Shown one piece after another: positions 57,167 to 64,000 of a DNA stretch of 64,000 nucleotides. The position numbers and the translations under genes are program-made. Every line of letters starts with the position of its first letter. Positions within the stretch are counted from its first letter, which is position 1. The notes under the pieces were generated by a model. It worked only from the letters and a program-made list of their open reading frames with translations, made no database searches and was not told the origin of the DNA. Source of the stretch: Gemmatimonadaceae bacterium (lineage in GTDB: Bacteria; Gemmatimonadota; Gemmatimonadetes; Gemmatimonadales; Gemmatimonadaceae); NCBI GenBank assembly GCA_016720905.1, contig JADKJT010000029.1, forward strand, positions 62,001-126,000, read 5' to 3'.

Positions 57167-58018
57167 TTACGCCGCGGGAAGAAACGAAAGCGTACCGTCG
57201 GGCACACGGCCAACCAACAGCAGTCGACGAAAGAACTCCGTCAGGCCTGCCAGATGCGGATACGACAAGCGATAATCGAGTCCGGAGAGGTACTCCGCGC
57301 AGGTCTCACGCGGCACACCACTGGCTCGCGCCGCGTCCTCGGCCAGCACATCAAGATGCTCGAGCCCCCAGTCGCGGGAGGCGATGAGCGAGGCGTGCAC
57401 GCCGAGCGCGTCGCGCACCGGTGCACTGCGCTGCGCCACCCACACCGCAAAGACGAACGGCAGGCCGGTCCACTGCTTCCAGGCTTCACCCAGATCGATG
57501 CGAAACGGATATCGGTCGGCCCACGGTCCGCCGCGATTCGCTTCGTCGGAGAGGCGCAGCGCGGCATCGCCGATCACCAGCCGCGCGTCATGCGGCTCCT
57601 CATCAAACCGGGCCAGATCGGCCAGCTCAGCATCACCCGGGACAAAGTCCGGCGCGCAGCGCCAGACGTTCTCGAAGAGCAACTCGAGCAGTGCCACACT
57701 GGTCATGGAGCTGCGGCTCACGAGCACCTTCCGACCGCCAAGGCCTGACGGATCCCGACGCGAAAACAACATCACGCTGCGGACCGGTCCATCGCTGGTG
57801 ATGCCCAGTTCCGGCAGCAGCAGGTACCGCTTGGCGTCACGCGCGTATTCCACCGCCGAGACGACGCTGACGTCCAACTGGCCGCTCGCCATCAATCGAT
57901 TGAGCACGGTGGGAATGCCGTCGACCAGTGCGCCATCCATGGACACGATGCCGCGATCGATCCCGCCGTACACGGGATAGCAGTTGATATAGGGGATGCG
58001 GCCAACGCGCAATTGCAT
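57167..58018 (-). CDS. mqnA: Chorismate dehydratase MqnA
   Basis: MqnA removes water from chorismate, the first committed step of the futalosine menaquinone pathway. The protein has 283 residues with a periplasmic-binding-protein-like fold. VGRIPYINCYPVYGGI (about 5-20), VSAVEYARDAKRYLLLP and VSRSSMTSVALLELLF match the family. It lies between mqnE and mqnC with gaps of 6 and 18 bases. mqnB and mqnD are not in the window. Confidence 0.92.
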   Translation of the reverse strand: MQLRVGRIPYINCYPVYGGIDRGIVSMDGALVDGIPTVLNRLMASGQLDVSVVSAVEYARDAKRYLLLPELGITSDGPVRSVMLFSRRDPSGLGGRKVLVSRSSMTSVALLELLFENVWRCAPDFVPGDAELADLARFDEEPHDARLVIGDAALRLSDEANRGGPWADRYPFRIDLGEAWKQWTGLPFVFAVWVAQRSAPVRDALGVHASLIASRDWGLEHLDVLAEDAARASGVPRETCAEYLSGLDYRLSYPHLAGLTEFFRRLLLVGRVPDGTLSFLPAA

Positions 58019-58024
58019 GGCGAA

Positions 58025-59215
58025 TCAACCCGGAGCGAGTGCGAGCACAGCGTCCAACGTTTCAGCGCTGGCTTCGGCATCGAAATCCCGGAGGACGCGA
58101 TAGAACGAGTCCCGTTCGGCGGGATGCTTGCCCGCGCCGCGAATGAGCGCGAGCAGTTCCGGCAAGGTCATTCCCTGCGGGGTATGCGCGCCCACGGCGT
58201 GATAGATCTTCTCGCGCACCACGGTGCCTTCGATGTCATTGACGCCAAAATGCAAGGCGATCTGTGACACGGCCGACGTGACCATGATCCAGTGCGACTT
58301 GATGTGGTCGAAATTGTCGAGGAACAGCCGACCGACCGCGAGATTGCGCAGGTCGTCAAAGCCCGTGCTGGCGATCCCTTCTCGCCCCAGTGTCTTCCCG
58401 AGCGCGTTGTCATCGGGGTGATAAGCCAACGGGATGTAGGCGAGGAACCCCCCCGTCTCATCCTGCAGCGCCCGCAACGAGGCCAAGTGCTGCACGCGGT
58501 CCTCGATCGACTCCACGTGTCCGTACAGCATCGTGCAATTGGAGCGGATACCCAGTCGGTGCGCCGTGCGATGCACATCGAGGTAGTCGGCGCCTCCCAG
58601 CTTTTTGTCCGCGATCACGTCGCGCACGGCCGCACTGAAAGTCTCCGCGCCGCCGCCGGGCAGCGTGTCGAGCCCCGCATCACGCAAGGCAATCAACACG
58701 TCCTCACGCGTCATCTTCTCGATGCGGGCAATGTGGGCGATCTCCACGGCCGTGAGCGCCTTGATATGCACCTGCGGGTGCCGCTGCTTCAGGGCGCGAA
58801 ACATCTCGGCGTAATAGGTGAGCCCAGCCTTCATGTCGAGCCCGCCCACAATGTGAAACTCACGCGTGATCGTACCATCGGCGCGGTCGGACTCGGTCAG
58901 CACCTGCTCGAGGCTGTACCGGTAGGCGCCGTCCTCCTTGGGCAATCGCGCGTAGCCGCAAAAAGCGCAGGTGGCACGCAGGACGCAGATGTTGGTGGGA
59001 TTGATGTGCTGATTCGCCGCGAAGGTCACGCGATCCCCGTGGCGCGCGCGATTGGCGGCGTCGGCCATGGCGCCCACGCCGAGCAAGTCGGGTGAACGAA
59101 ACAGCGTCACGGCGTCGGCGTCGGTCAGCCGCTCGCCGGCGACAAGCTTGTCGCCGATGGGTCCGAGCATCGGATCACGCAGCCGCGACAGGTCGAATGG
59201 AACGGGCAGTGGCAT
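58025..59215 (-). CDS. mqnE: Aminofutalosine synthase MqnE (radical SAM)
   Basis: MqnE adds the adenosyl part to the MqnA product. ATG 59215 gives 396 residues; TTG 59245 is an alternative. The cluster cysteines are C77, C83 and C86 in NICVLRATCAFCGYAR, a CX5CX2C spacing rather than the usual CX3CX2C. GGLDMKAGLTYYAEMF and DTLPGGGAETFS fit the MqnE family. Whether the wider spacing is normal for this subfamily could not be checked here. It opens the three-gene mqn series. Confidence 0.9.
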   Translation of the reverse strand: MPLPVPFDLSRLRDPMLGPIGDKLVAGERLTDADAVTLFRSPDLLGVGAMADAANRARHGDRVTFAANQHINPTNICVLRATCAFCGYARLPKEDGAYRYSLEQVLTESDRADGTITREFHIVGGLDMKAGLTYYAEMFRALKQRHPQVHIKALTAVEIAHIARIEKMTREDVLIALRDAGLDTLPGGGAETFSAAVRDVIADKKLGGADYLDVHRTAHRLGIRSNCTMLYGHVESIEDRVQHLASLRALQDETGGFLAYIPLAYHPDDNALGKTLGREGIASTGFDDLRNLAVGRLFLDNFDHIKSHWIMVTSAVSQIALHFGVNDIEGTVVREKIYHAVGAHTPQGMTLPELLALIRGAGKHPAERDSFYRVLRDFDAEASAETLDAVLALAPG

Positions 59216-59284
59216 CAGGGCGTACCGGGGCAGATGCGCGAGCAATTCGCGCGAACCATCACCGCGATGAACGCCCCGACGGGC

Positions 59285-60526
59285 CTACTCGTGCCACCGT
59301 CGGAGCGCGATCGAAACGTTGTGTCCGCCAAATCCAGAGCTGTTCGACAACGCGACGTCCACGACGCGCTTCCGCGGGGTGTTCGGCGTGTAGTCCAGAT
59401 CGCACTCGGGATCGGGGGTGTGGTAGTTGATCGTCGGCGGGATCAGGTTGTCCCGAATCGCCAAGGCGCAGATCAGGAACTCCGTTGCGCCTGCCGCGCC
59501 GAGCATGTGCCCGGTGGCCGACTTCGTGGAACTGATCGACAACACTTCGGCGTGATCGCCGAAGACTGCCCGGATCCCCCGCGACTCATTGGGATCATTG
59601 AGCGGCGTCGAGGTCCCATGGGCGTTGATGTACTGAACGTCCGTGGTGGACAAGCTGGCATCTTTCAGGGCCCCGCGCATGGCGCGCTGAAGGCCCTCAT
59701 GTGCTTCCGGCTGACCGGTGAGGTGGTACGCATCACCGGTCGCGCGATAGCCGACGACTTCGCCGTAGATACGGGCGCCACGACGACGGGCGTGCTCGAG
59801 TTCCTCGAGGATAACCACGCCGGATCCCTCGCCCATGACAAACCCGTCGCGGTCCGCGTCAAATGGGCGCGAGGCCGATGCCGGATCGTCATTGCGCGAG
59901 GACAGGGCGCCCATGTTCGCAAATCCACCGATGGACATGGGCGTGACGGCGGCTTCCGAACCGCCCGCGACCATCACGTCAGCATCGCCGTACTGAATGA
60001 TTCGATACGCGTCGCCAATGGCGTGCGCGCTTGACGCACAGGCCGAGACGGTGGAATAGTTCGGTCCCTTGGCCTGCAGTCGCATGGACACGATGCCCGC
60101 CGCAATGTCGCCGATGAACATCGGGATGAAGAACGGGGAAATCTTGCTGGGGCCGAGCGAGCGATAAACGTCGTGCTGGTCTTCGAAGCTGCGGATGCCA
60201 CCAATCCCGCTGCCAATGATGACCCCCATCGACTCGGGTTCCACGGAACCGGGCGTGATGCCCGCATCGGCAACGGCCTGCAATGAGGCCGCCACGGCAT
60301 AGTGCGAATACACGTCCGCGCGCTTGGCCTCCTTGCGATCCATGTAGGCCAGCGGATCGAAGCCCTTGACCTCGCAGGCGAACCGTACCGAGTATTTGGA
60401 TGCGTCAAAGCGCGTGATGTTTGCCGCGCCAGACTTCCCTGCCAGCAACGCCTGCCAGGTCGTCGCCACGTCGTTCCCGACGGGCGTCACCGCGCCAAGC
60501 CCTGTGACGACGACCCGCCGACGCAT
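59285..60526 (-). CDS. fabF: 3-oxoacyl-ACP synthase II FabF
   Basis: This 413-residue condensing enzyme elongates acyl chains in fatty acid synthesis. The catalytic Cys163 lies in VSACASSAHAIG. The two histidines are in NAHGTSTPLND and KSATGHMLGAAG, giving the Cys-His-His triad of KAS II. The ATG overlaps the acpP stop by one base (TGATG). It closes the fab series. Confidence 0.96.
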   Translation of the reverse strand: MRRRVVVTGLGAVTPVGNDVATTWQALLAGKSGAANITRFDASKYSVRFACEVKGFDPLAYMDRKEAKRADVYSHYAVAASLQAVADAGITPGSVEPESMGVIIGSGIGGIRSFEDQHDVYRSLGPSKISPFFIPMFIGDIAAGIVSMRLQAKGPNYSTVSACASSAHAIGDAYRIIQYGDADVMVAGGSEAAVTPMSIGGFANMGALSSRNDDPASASRPFDADRDGFVMGEGSGVVILEELEHARRRGARIYGEVVGYRATGDAYHLTGQPEAHEGLQRAMRGALKDASLSTTDVQYINAHGTSTPLNDPNESRGIRAVFGDHAEVLSISSTKSATGHMLGAAGATEFLICALAIRDNLIPPTINYHTPDPECDLDYTPNTPRKRVVDVALSNSSGFGGHNVSIALRRWHE

Positions 60527-60765
60527 CAGCTGCCGACCTTCGCCTCGAGGTACGCCACGGCGTCACCTACCGTGCGGAGCTTCTCCGCATCCTCGTCGGG
60601 GATGTCGATGTTGAACTCCTTCTCGAACTCCATCACGAGCTCCACGATGTCGAGCGAATCGGCACCGAGGTCCTCGATGAAGCTCGCCTCGGGCGTGAGT
60701 TTCTCGCGCTCCACTCCGAGCTCCTTTTCGATGATATCCTTGATCTTGGCCGAGTGATCCGACAT
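60526..60765 (-). CDS. acpP: Acyl carrier protein AcpP
   Basis: This 79-residue acidic carrier protein has the phosphopantetheine serine at Ser37 in [13 protein letters not shown]. Length and charge are typical. An AGAGGAA ribosome site precedes the ATG. It lies between fabG and fabF, the common order. Confidence 0.97.
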   Translation of the reverse strand: MSDHSAKIKDIIEKELGVEREKLTPEASFIEDLGADSLDIVELVMEFEKEFNIDIPDEDAEKLRTVGDAVAYLEAKVGS

Positions 60766-60807
60766 GGAACGATTCCTCTGGGTTGAGAAGGTAGAGTGGG
60801 AACTTAG

Positions 60808-61578
60808 CTACATCACCAGACCGCCGTCCACCACGAATACCTGCCCGGTGATATACCGGGAAAGGTCCGAGGCCAGAACGGCAACCATGCCCGCAATATC
60901 ATCGGGCGTCCCCAAGCGTTCGAGGGGGATTCCTGCGCTCATGGCGCTGCGCGCCTCCGGTGGCATCGCGGCCGTCATATCGGTCTCGATGAACCCCGGC
61001 GCGACCACATTGGCCAGAATATTCCGCGAGGCCAGCTCCTTGGCGATGGACTTTGTCATCCCGATGAGCCCGGCCTTGCTTGCCGCGTAGTTCGCTTGCC
61101 CCTTGTTGCCGATGAGCCCGACCACGCTGGCCACGTTGATGATCCGGCCCCATCGGCGCTTCATCATCCCGCGGCTGGCCGCCCGGCAGGTGGCGAAGGC
61201 CCCGCGCAAATTGGCGTTCATCACCGCGTCCCAGTCATCGTCCTTGAGGCGGATGAGGAGGTTGTCACGAGTCAGATTAGCGTTGTTCACCAGGATGTCG
61301 AGCTGACCGAAGTCGCGCTCGACCGCTTCGACCAGTGCCGCCGCCTGGGCGCTTTCAGCCACATCAACGGCATATCCCCGAATCTCACGTCCGGAGGCGG
61401 CCGCGATCTCCGCGGCGGCGGCTTCGGCGCGCGACTGGTCGCGGCCCGTCACGGCGACACGCGCTCCGGCCGCGGCCAGCGTCTCCGCGATCGCCCGACC
61501 GATTCCGCGGGTCGACCCCGTCACCAGGGCGACTCGGCCTGTCAGCTCGACACGTGGCGCGTGCAGCGTATCAGTCAT
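60808..61578 (-). CDS. fabG: 3-oxoacyl-ACP reductase FabG
   Basis: This short-chain dehydrogenase reduces 3-oxoacyl-ACP. ATG 61578 gives 256 residues. TGSTRGIGRAIAE is the cofactor-binding loop, and YAASKAG has the catalytic Tyr and Lys, with Ser in NVASVVGLIG. The usual NNAG motif reads NNAN here, a mild variant. GTG 61584 is another possible start. The ATG overlaps the fabD stop. Confidence 0.94.
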   Translation of the reverse strand: MTDTLHAPRVELTGRVALVTGSTRGIGRAIAETLAAAGARVAVTGRDQSRAEAAAAEIAAASGREIRGYAVDVAESAQAAALVEAVERDFGQLDILVNNANLTRDNLLIRLKDDDWDAVMNANLRGAFATCRAASRGMMKRRWGRIINVASVVGLIGNKGQANYAASKAGLIGMTKSIAKELASRNILANVVAPGFIETDMTAAMPPEARSAMSAGIPLERLGTPDDIAGMVAVLASDLSRYITGQVFVVDGGLVM

Positions 61579-62524
61579 GGGCACCGGCCATCTGAAGGAG
61601 TTTTTCGATCTCGGCGACCGTCCCGCAGGTGGCCGTTTTCACTTCGGGGGCAATGCGGCGCGCAAGGCCCGTCAGCACACCGCCTGTCCCGAACTCGACG
61701 AAGAGTGCATCCGGATGCATCGCGACCAGTCGTTGCATGACCAGCGTCCACTGAACGGGGGCGGTGAGTTGCTGTACCAGCAGTGTGCGCGCTCGCCCCG
61801 CGTCCGTCACCGCTTCGCCGTTGACGTTGGCGACGACGGGCAGTCGCGGCGCGTGCGCGTTTGCGGCCGTCAGTGCCGCCGCCAGACCATCGGCTGCGCC
61901 CTGCATGAGCGGTGAATGAAATGCGCCGCTGACCGGGAGCGGCAGGCATCGCTTGGCGCCGGCTTCCTTACTCAGTTCCATGGCCCGATCGACGCCCGCA
62001 ACTTCCCCGGAAATGACCACCTGTTCGGGGCTGTTGAAATTCGCCGGCACCACCAATCCGCGCTCTTGGGTGGCCTGAGCGCAAATTGACTCGATGGACG
62101 CGGTGAGCACGCCCAGTATCGCGGCCATGGCCCCAGGGCGCGCGACACCCTGTTCGAACATCAGCGTACCACGCCGTCGCACGATGCGCGCGACGTCCGC
62201 AAGATCGAACATGCCGGCGATGTGGTAGGCGGAAAACTCACCGAGCGAATGACCGGCGGCCGCGCGAACCGAAGGGCCCAGTGTCTCACCCACCACGGCC
62301 CACACCGCCGCGCTGTGCGCGAGCAACGCCGGCTGCGCGTTGAGCGTGCGGGTCAGCTCGTCGGCCGGGCCCTCGAAAGCGAGTGTGGAGAGCGCGGCAC
62401 CGACCGCGTCGTCCACTTCCCGATACGCGTCGCGCGCGGCAGGAAAGGCTTCATAGACATCGTTGCCCATGCCGACGCGCTGCGAGCCCTGCCCTGGAAG
62501 GAGCGCTACGATGCTGGAGATCAT
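61571..62524 (-). CDS. fabD: Malonyl-CoA:ACP transacylase FabD
   Basis: FabD loads malonyl groups onto ACP. ATG 62524 gives 317 residues starting MISSIVALLPGQGSQRVGMG. The catalytic Ser93 sits in GHSLGEFSA, and the histidine is in VSGAFHSPLM. An earlier in-frame start would add 26 residues that overlap the fabH end and lack family character. Confidence 0.95.
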   Translation of the reverse strand: MISSIVALLPGQGSQRVGMGNDVYEAFPAARDAYREVDDAVGAALSTLAFEGPADELTRTLNAQPALLAHSAAVWAVVGETLGPSVRAAAGHSLGEFSAYHIAGMFDLADVARIVRRRGTLMFEQGVARPGAMAAILGVLTASIESICAQATQERGLVVPANFNSPEQVVISGEVAGVDRAMELSKEAGAKRCLPLPVSGAFHSPLMQGAADGLAAALTAANAHAPRLPVVANVNGEAVTDAGRARTLLVQQLTAPVQWTLVMQRLVAMHPDALFVEFGTGGVLTGLARRIAPEVKTATCGTVAEIEKLLQMAGAHD

Positions 62525-62552
62525 CTGGCAGTGTACGGTGGCTGGTGTGCGC

Positions 62553-63545
62553 CTAGAAGCGCACGACCAGCGAGCCCCAGGTGAATCCGGCGCCAAACGC
62601 AACGAACAACACGGTCATGCCCTCCTTCACGCGCCCCTGCTCAATGGCATCGTTCAACGCAATGGGAATCGAGGCCGCCGAGGTATTCCCGAATCGATCG
62701 ACATTCACAAACACGCGATCCATGCCGATGCCGGCGTGCTTGGCCGTCGCCTCGATGATACGGATGTTCGCCTGATGCGGAATCAGCAGATCGATGTCAG
62801 CGGCGGTAAGTCGCGCGGCGTCGAGGGCACGGTCTGTTGCCTCCGCCATCGATCGCACGGCATGCTTGAACACTTCGCGACCCGCCATGCGGACGAACTG
62901 TCGACGGCCGTCAAACACCTCGGGGGAAAACGGTTCGGCCCCCCCTCCGGCCGGCCGCCACAACAACTCTGCGAGCGCGCCATCCGATCGCATATACGTC
63001 GACAAGATGCCTTTTTGCCCGCCACGCGTGCGGCGCAGCACTGCGGCGCCAGCGCCATCGGCAAACAGGATACAGGTATTGCGATCCGTCCAGTCGACGA
63101 TGGCACTCAGCTTCTCGGCGCCGATGACCAGCACGGTATCCGCGCTGCCGCTGGCGATGAGCGACTCACCCACGATGGCGCCATAGAGGAACCCCGAGCA
63201 CGCTGCGCCGAGGTCAAACGCGGCGGCGCGCGTGCAGCCAAGCGCCGTCTGCACTTCCACCGCCGTCGCGGGAAGCAGATGGTCCGGGGACGCCGTCCCG
63301 AGCACAATCGTATCGATCTCGCCTGGCTGGACACCGGCTTTCGCCATGGCCTGGCGCGCCGCATCGGCGGACAGTGAAGTCAGCGACTCACTGGCGTCGG
63401 CGATATGCCGCTGCCGGATGCCGGTACGTTCGATGATCCATGCATCATCCGTTTCGATCCCCATGGCGGCGAGATCGGCGTTGGTGACGATGCGTTTCGG
63501 CACCGCGTGACCGGTGCCGGCGATATACGCAAACGGGCGTTTCAT
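62553..63545 (-). CDS. fabH: 3-oxoacyl-ACP synthase III FabH
   Basis: FabH starts fatty acid chains from acetyl-CoA and malonyl-ACP. The protein has 330 residues. The catalytic Cys116 is in DLGAACSGFLYG, with HQANIRI and GNTSAASIP giving the His and Asn of the triad. A strong AGGAGG site lies inside the end of plsX, and the ATG overlaps the plsX stop, so translation is coupled. Confidence 0.96.
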   Translation of the reverse strand: MKRPFAYIAGTGHAVPKRIVTNADLAAMGIETDDAWIIERTGIRQRHIADASESLTSLSADAARQAMAKAGVQPGEIDTIVLGTASPDHLLPATAVEVQTALGCTRAAAFDLGAACSGFLYGAIVGESLIASGSADTVLVIGAEKLSAIVDWTDRNTCILFADGAGAAVLRRTRGGQKGILSTYMRSDGALAELLWRPAGGGAEPFSPEVFDGRRQFVRMAGREVFKHAVRSMAEATDRALDAARLTAADIDLLIPHQANIRIIEATAKHAGIGMDRVFVNVDRFGNTSAASIPIALNDAIEQGRVKEGMTVLFVAFGAGFTWGSLVVRF

Positions 63546-64000
63546 GCGACGTCCTCCTGAGCCAACGCCCGTCCGATATCCTCGGTCATACCGGATTCGT
63601 ACGCGCGCCGCGCCACCAGAATGGCGTTCATCATGGCCCGTGGCGAACTGCGACCATGTGAGATGACCGAGACGCCGCGCACACCCAACAGCGGGGCGCC
63701 GCCGTGCTCATCGGCGTCGAGTTCCTTCAACGACTCAAACGCTCGGCGAGGATCGATCCCGGCGATCCGGGAGACTTTCCCGATCAGCATCGGCGCCAGA
63801 CCCTCGTAGAACTTGAGCAGCACATTCCCGGTGAACCCGTCGCACACGACGACATCGATGGCGCCGCGCTCGCACGTCCCGCGCGCAATGTCGCGTCCTT
63901 CGACATTGCCGATGAAGTTGAGGTCCGACTTGGCGAGACGCTGATGGGCGTCCTTCACCGCCACATTGCCCTTCTCGGGTTCTTCGCCGATGGAGAGCAG
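63542..64000 (-). CDS. plsX: Phosphate acyltransferase PlsX, C-terminal part (5' end outside window)
   Basis: The frame is open to the window edge, leaving the last 152 residues. LLSIGEEPEKGN, DLNFIGNVEGRDI, VVVCDGFTGNVLLKFYEG and APLLGVRGVSVISHGRSS are clear PlsX elements. PlsX makes acyl-phosphate from acyl-ACP, the donor used by PlsY (28423-29046). plsX-fabH-fabD-fabG-acpP-fabF is a widespread gene order. Confidence 0.95.
   Translation of the reverse strand: MLSIGEEPEKGNVAVKDAHQRLAKSDLNFIGNVEGRDIARGTCERGAIDVVVCDGFTGNVLLKFYEGLAPMLIGKVSRIAGIDPRRAFESLKELDADEHGGAPLLGVRGVSVISHGRSSPRAMMNAILVARRAYESGMTEDIGRALAQEDVA

Overview
This window is 64 kb of GC-rich, gene-dense chromosome from a diderm (lipopolysaccharide-bearing) bacterium. 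It carries an outer-membrane toolkit (BamA, OmpH, LpxA/B/C/D/K, KDO synthesis, Lpt and Lol parts). It also has traits of other lineages: a McsA-McsB-ClpC arginine-phosphorylation module, a BshC-type bacillithiol enzyme, an LpxC-FabZ fusion, and menaquinone synthesis by the futalosine route (MqnA, MqnC, MqnE). That mixture, with high GC, fits Gemmatimonadota or a neighbouring phylum. This placement is inferred from gene content, not from a database search.

Layout. Every gene recognised from 1 to about 34.6 kb is on the + strand. From about 35.0 kb to the end, every gene but one (terC, 52.5 kb) is on the - strand. The two halves converge on a 405-bp gene-free, locally AT-rich gap (34619-35023). 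The gap holds a 28-bp sequence at 34777-34804 that closely resembles a chromosomal dif site (XerC/XerD arms around a 6-bp centre), so this is probably the replication terminus. A XerD recombinase is encoded 19 kb away (54066-54995).

Left half: lolC-lolD (lolD frameshifted); mcsA-mcsB-clpC; bamA-ompH-lpxD-lpxC/fabZ-lpxA-oxidoreductase-lpxB-acyltransferase-lpxK (lipid A and outer membrane); glutamate dehydrogenase; rlmH-bshC-murJ-uvrC-thrC; a secreted TPR protein; a radical SAM protein-der-plsY-gpsA block with its own promoter; merR-surE-pcm; an unknown gene; acylphosphatase; apt; tRNA-Arg(CCT); and a membrane-anchored TPR protein.

Right half, read in the direction of transcription from the far end: plsX-fabH-fabD-fabG-acpP-fabF (fatty acids), mqnE-mqnA-mqnC (menaquinone), ispF-dedA-xerD, a glutamine amidotransferase, kdsB-pyrG-kdsA-kdsC-kdsD-lptC-lptA-lptB-rpoN (KDO and LPS transport), a glycosyltransferase/flippase/YfhO cluster, and dapF.

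The fab cluster lacks fabZ, and the fused LpxC-FabZ in the lipid A operon would supply that dehydratase. Lipid A synthesis (left) and KDO supply plus LPS export (right) are complementary. Three otherwise normal genes (lolD, pyrG and the yfhO-like gene) each carry an apparent single-base frameshift. Two are essential-type genes, so sequence error is the first explanation. One of the shifts fuses two separate genes into a false 1070-residue reading frame. No insertion sequence, prophage, CRISPR array or rRNA was seen.
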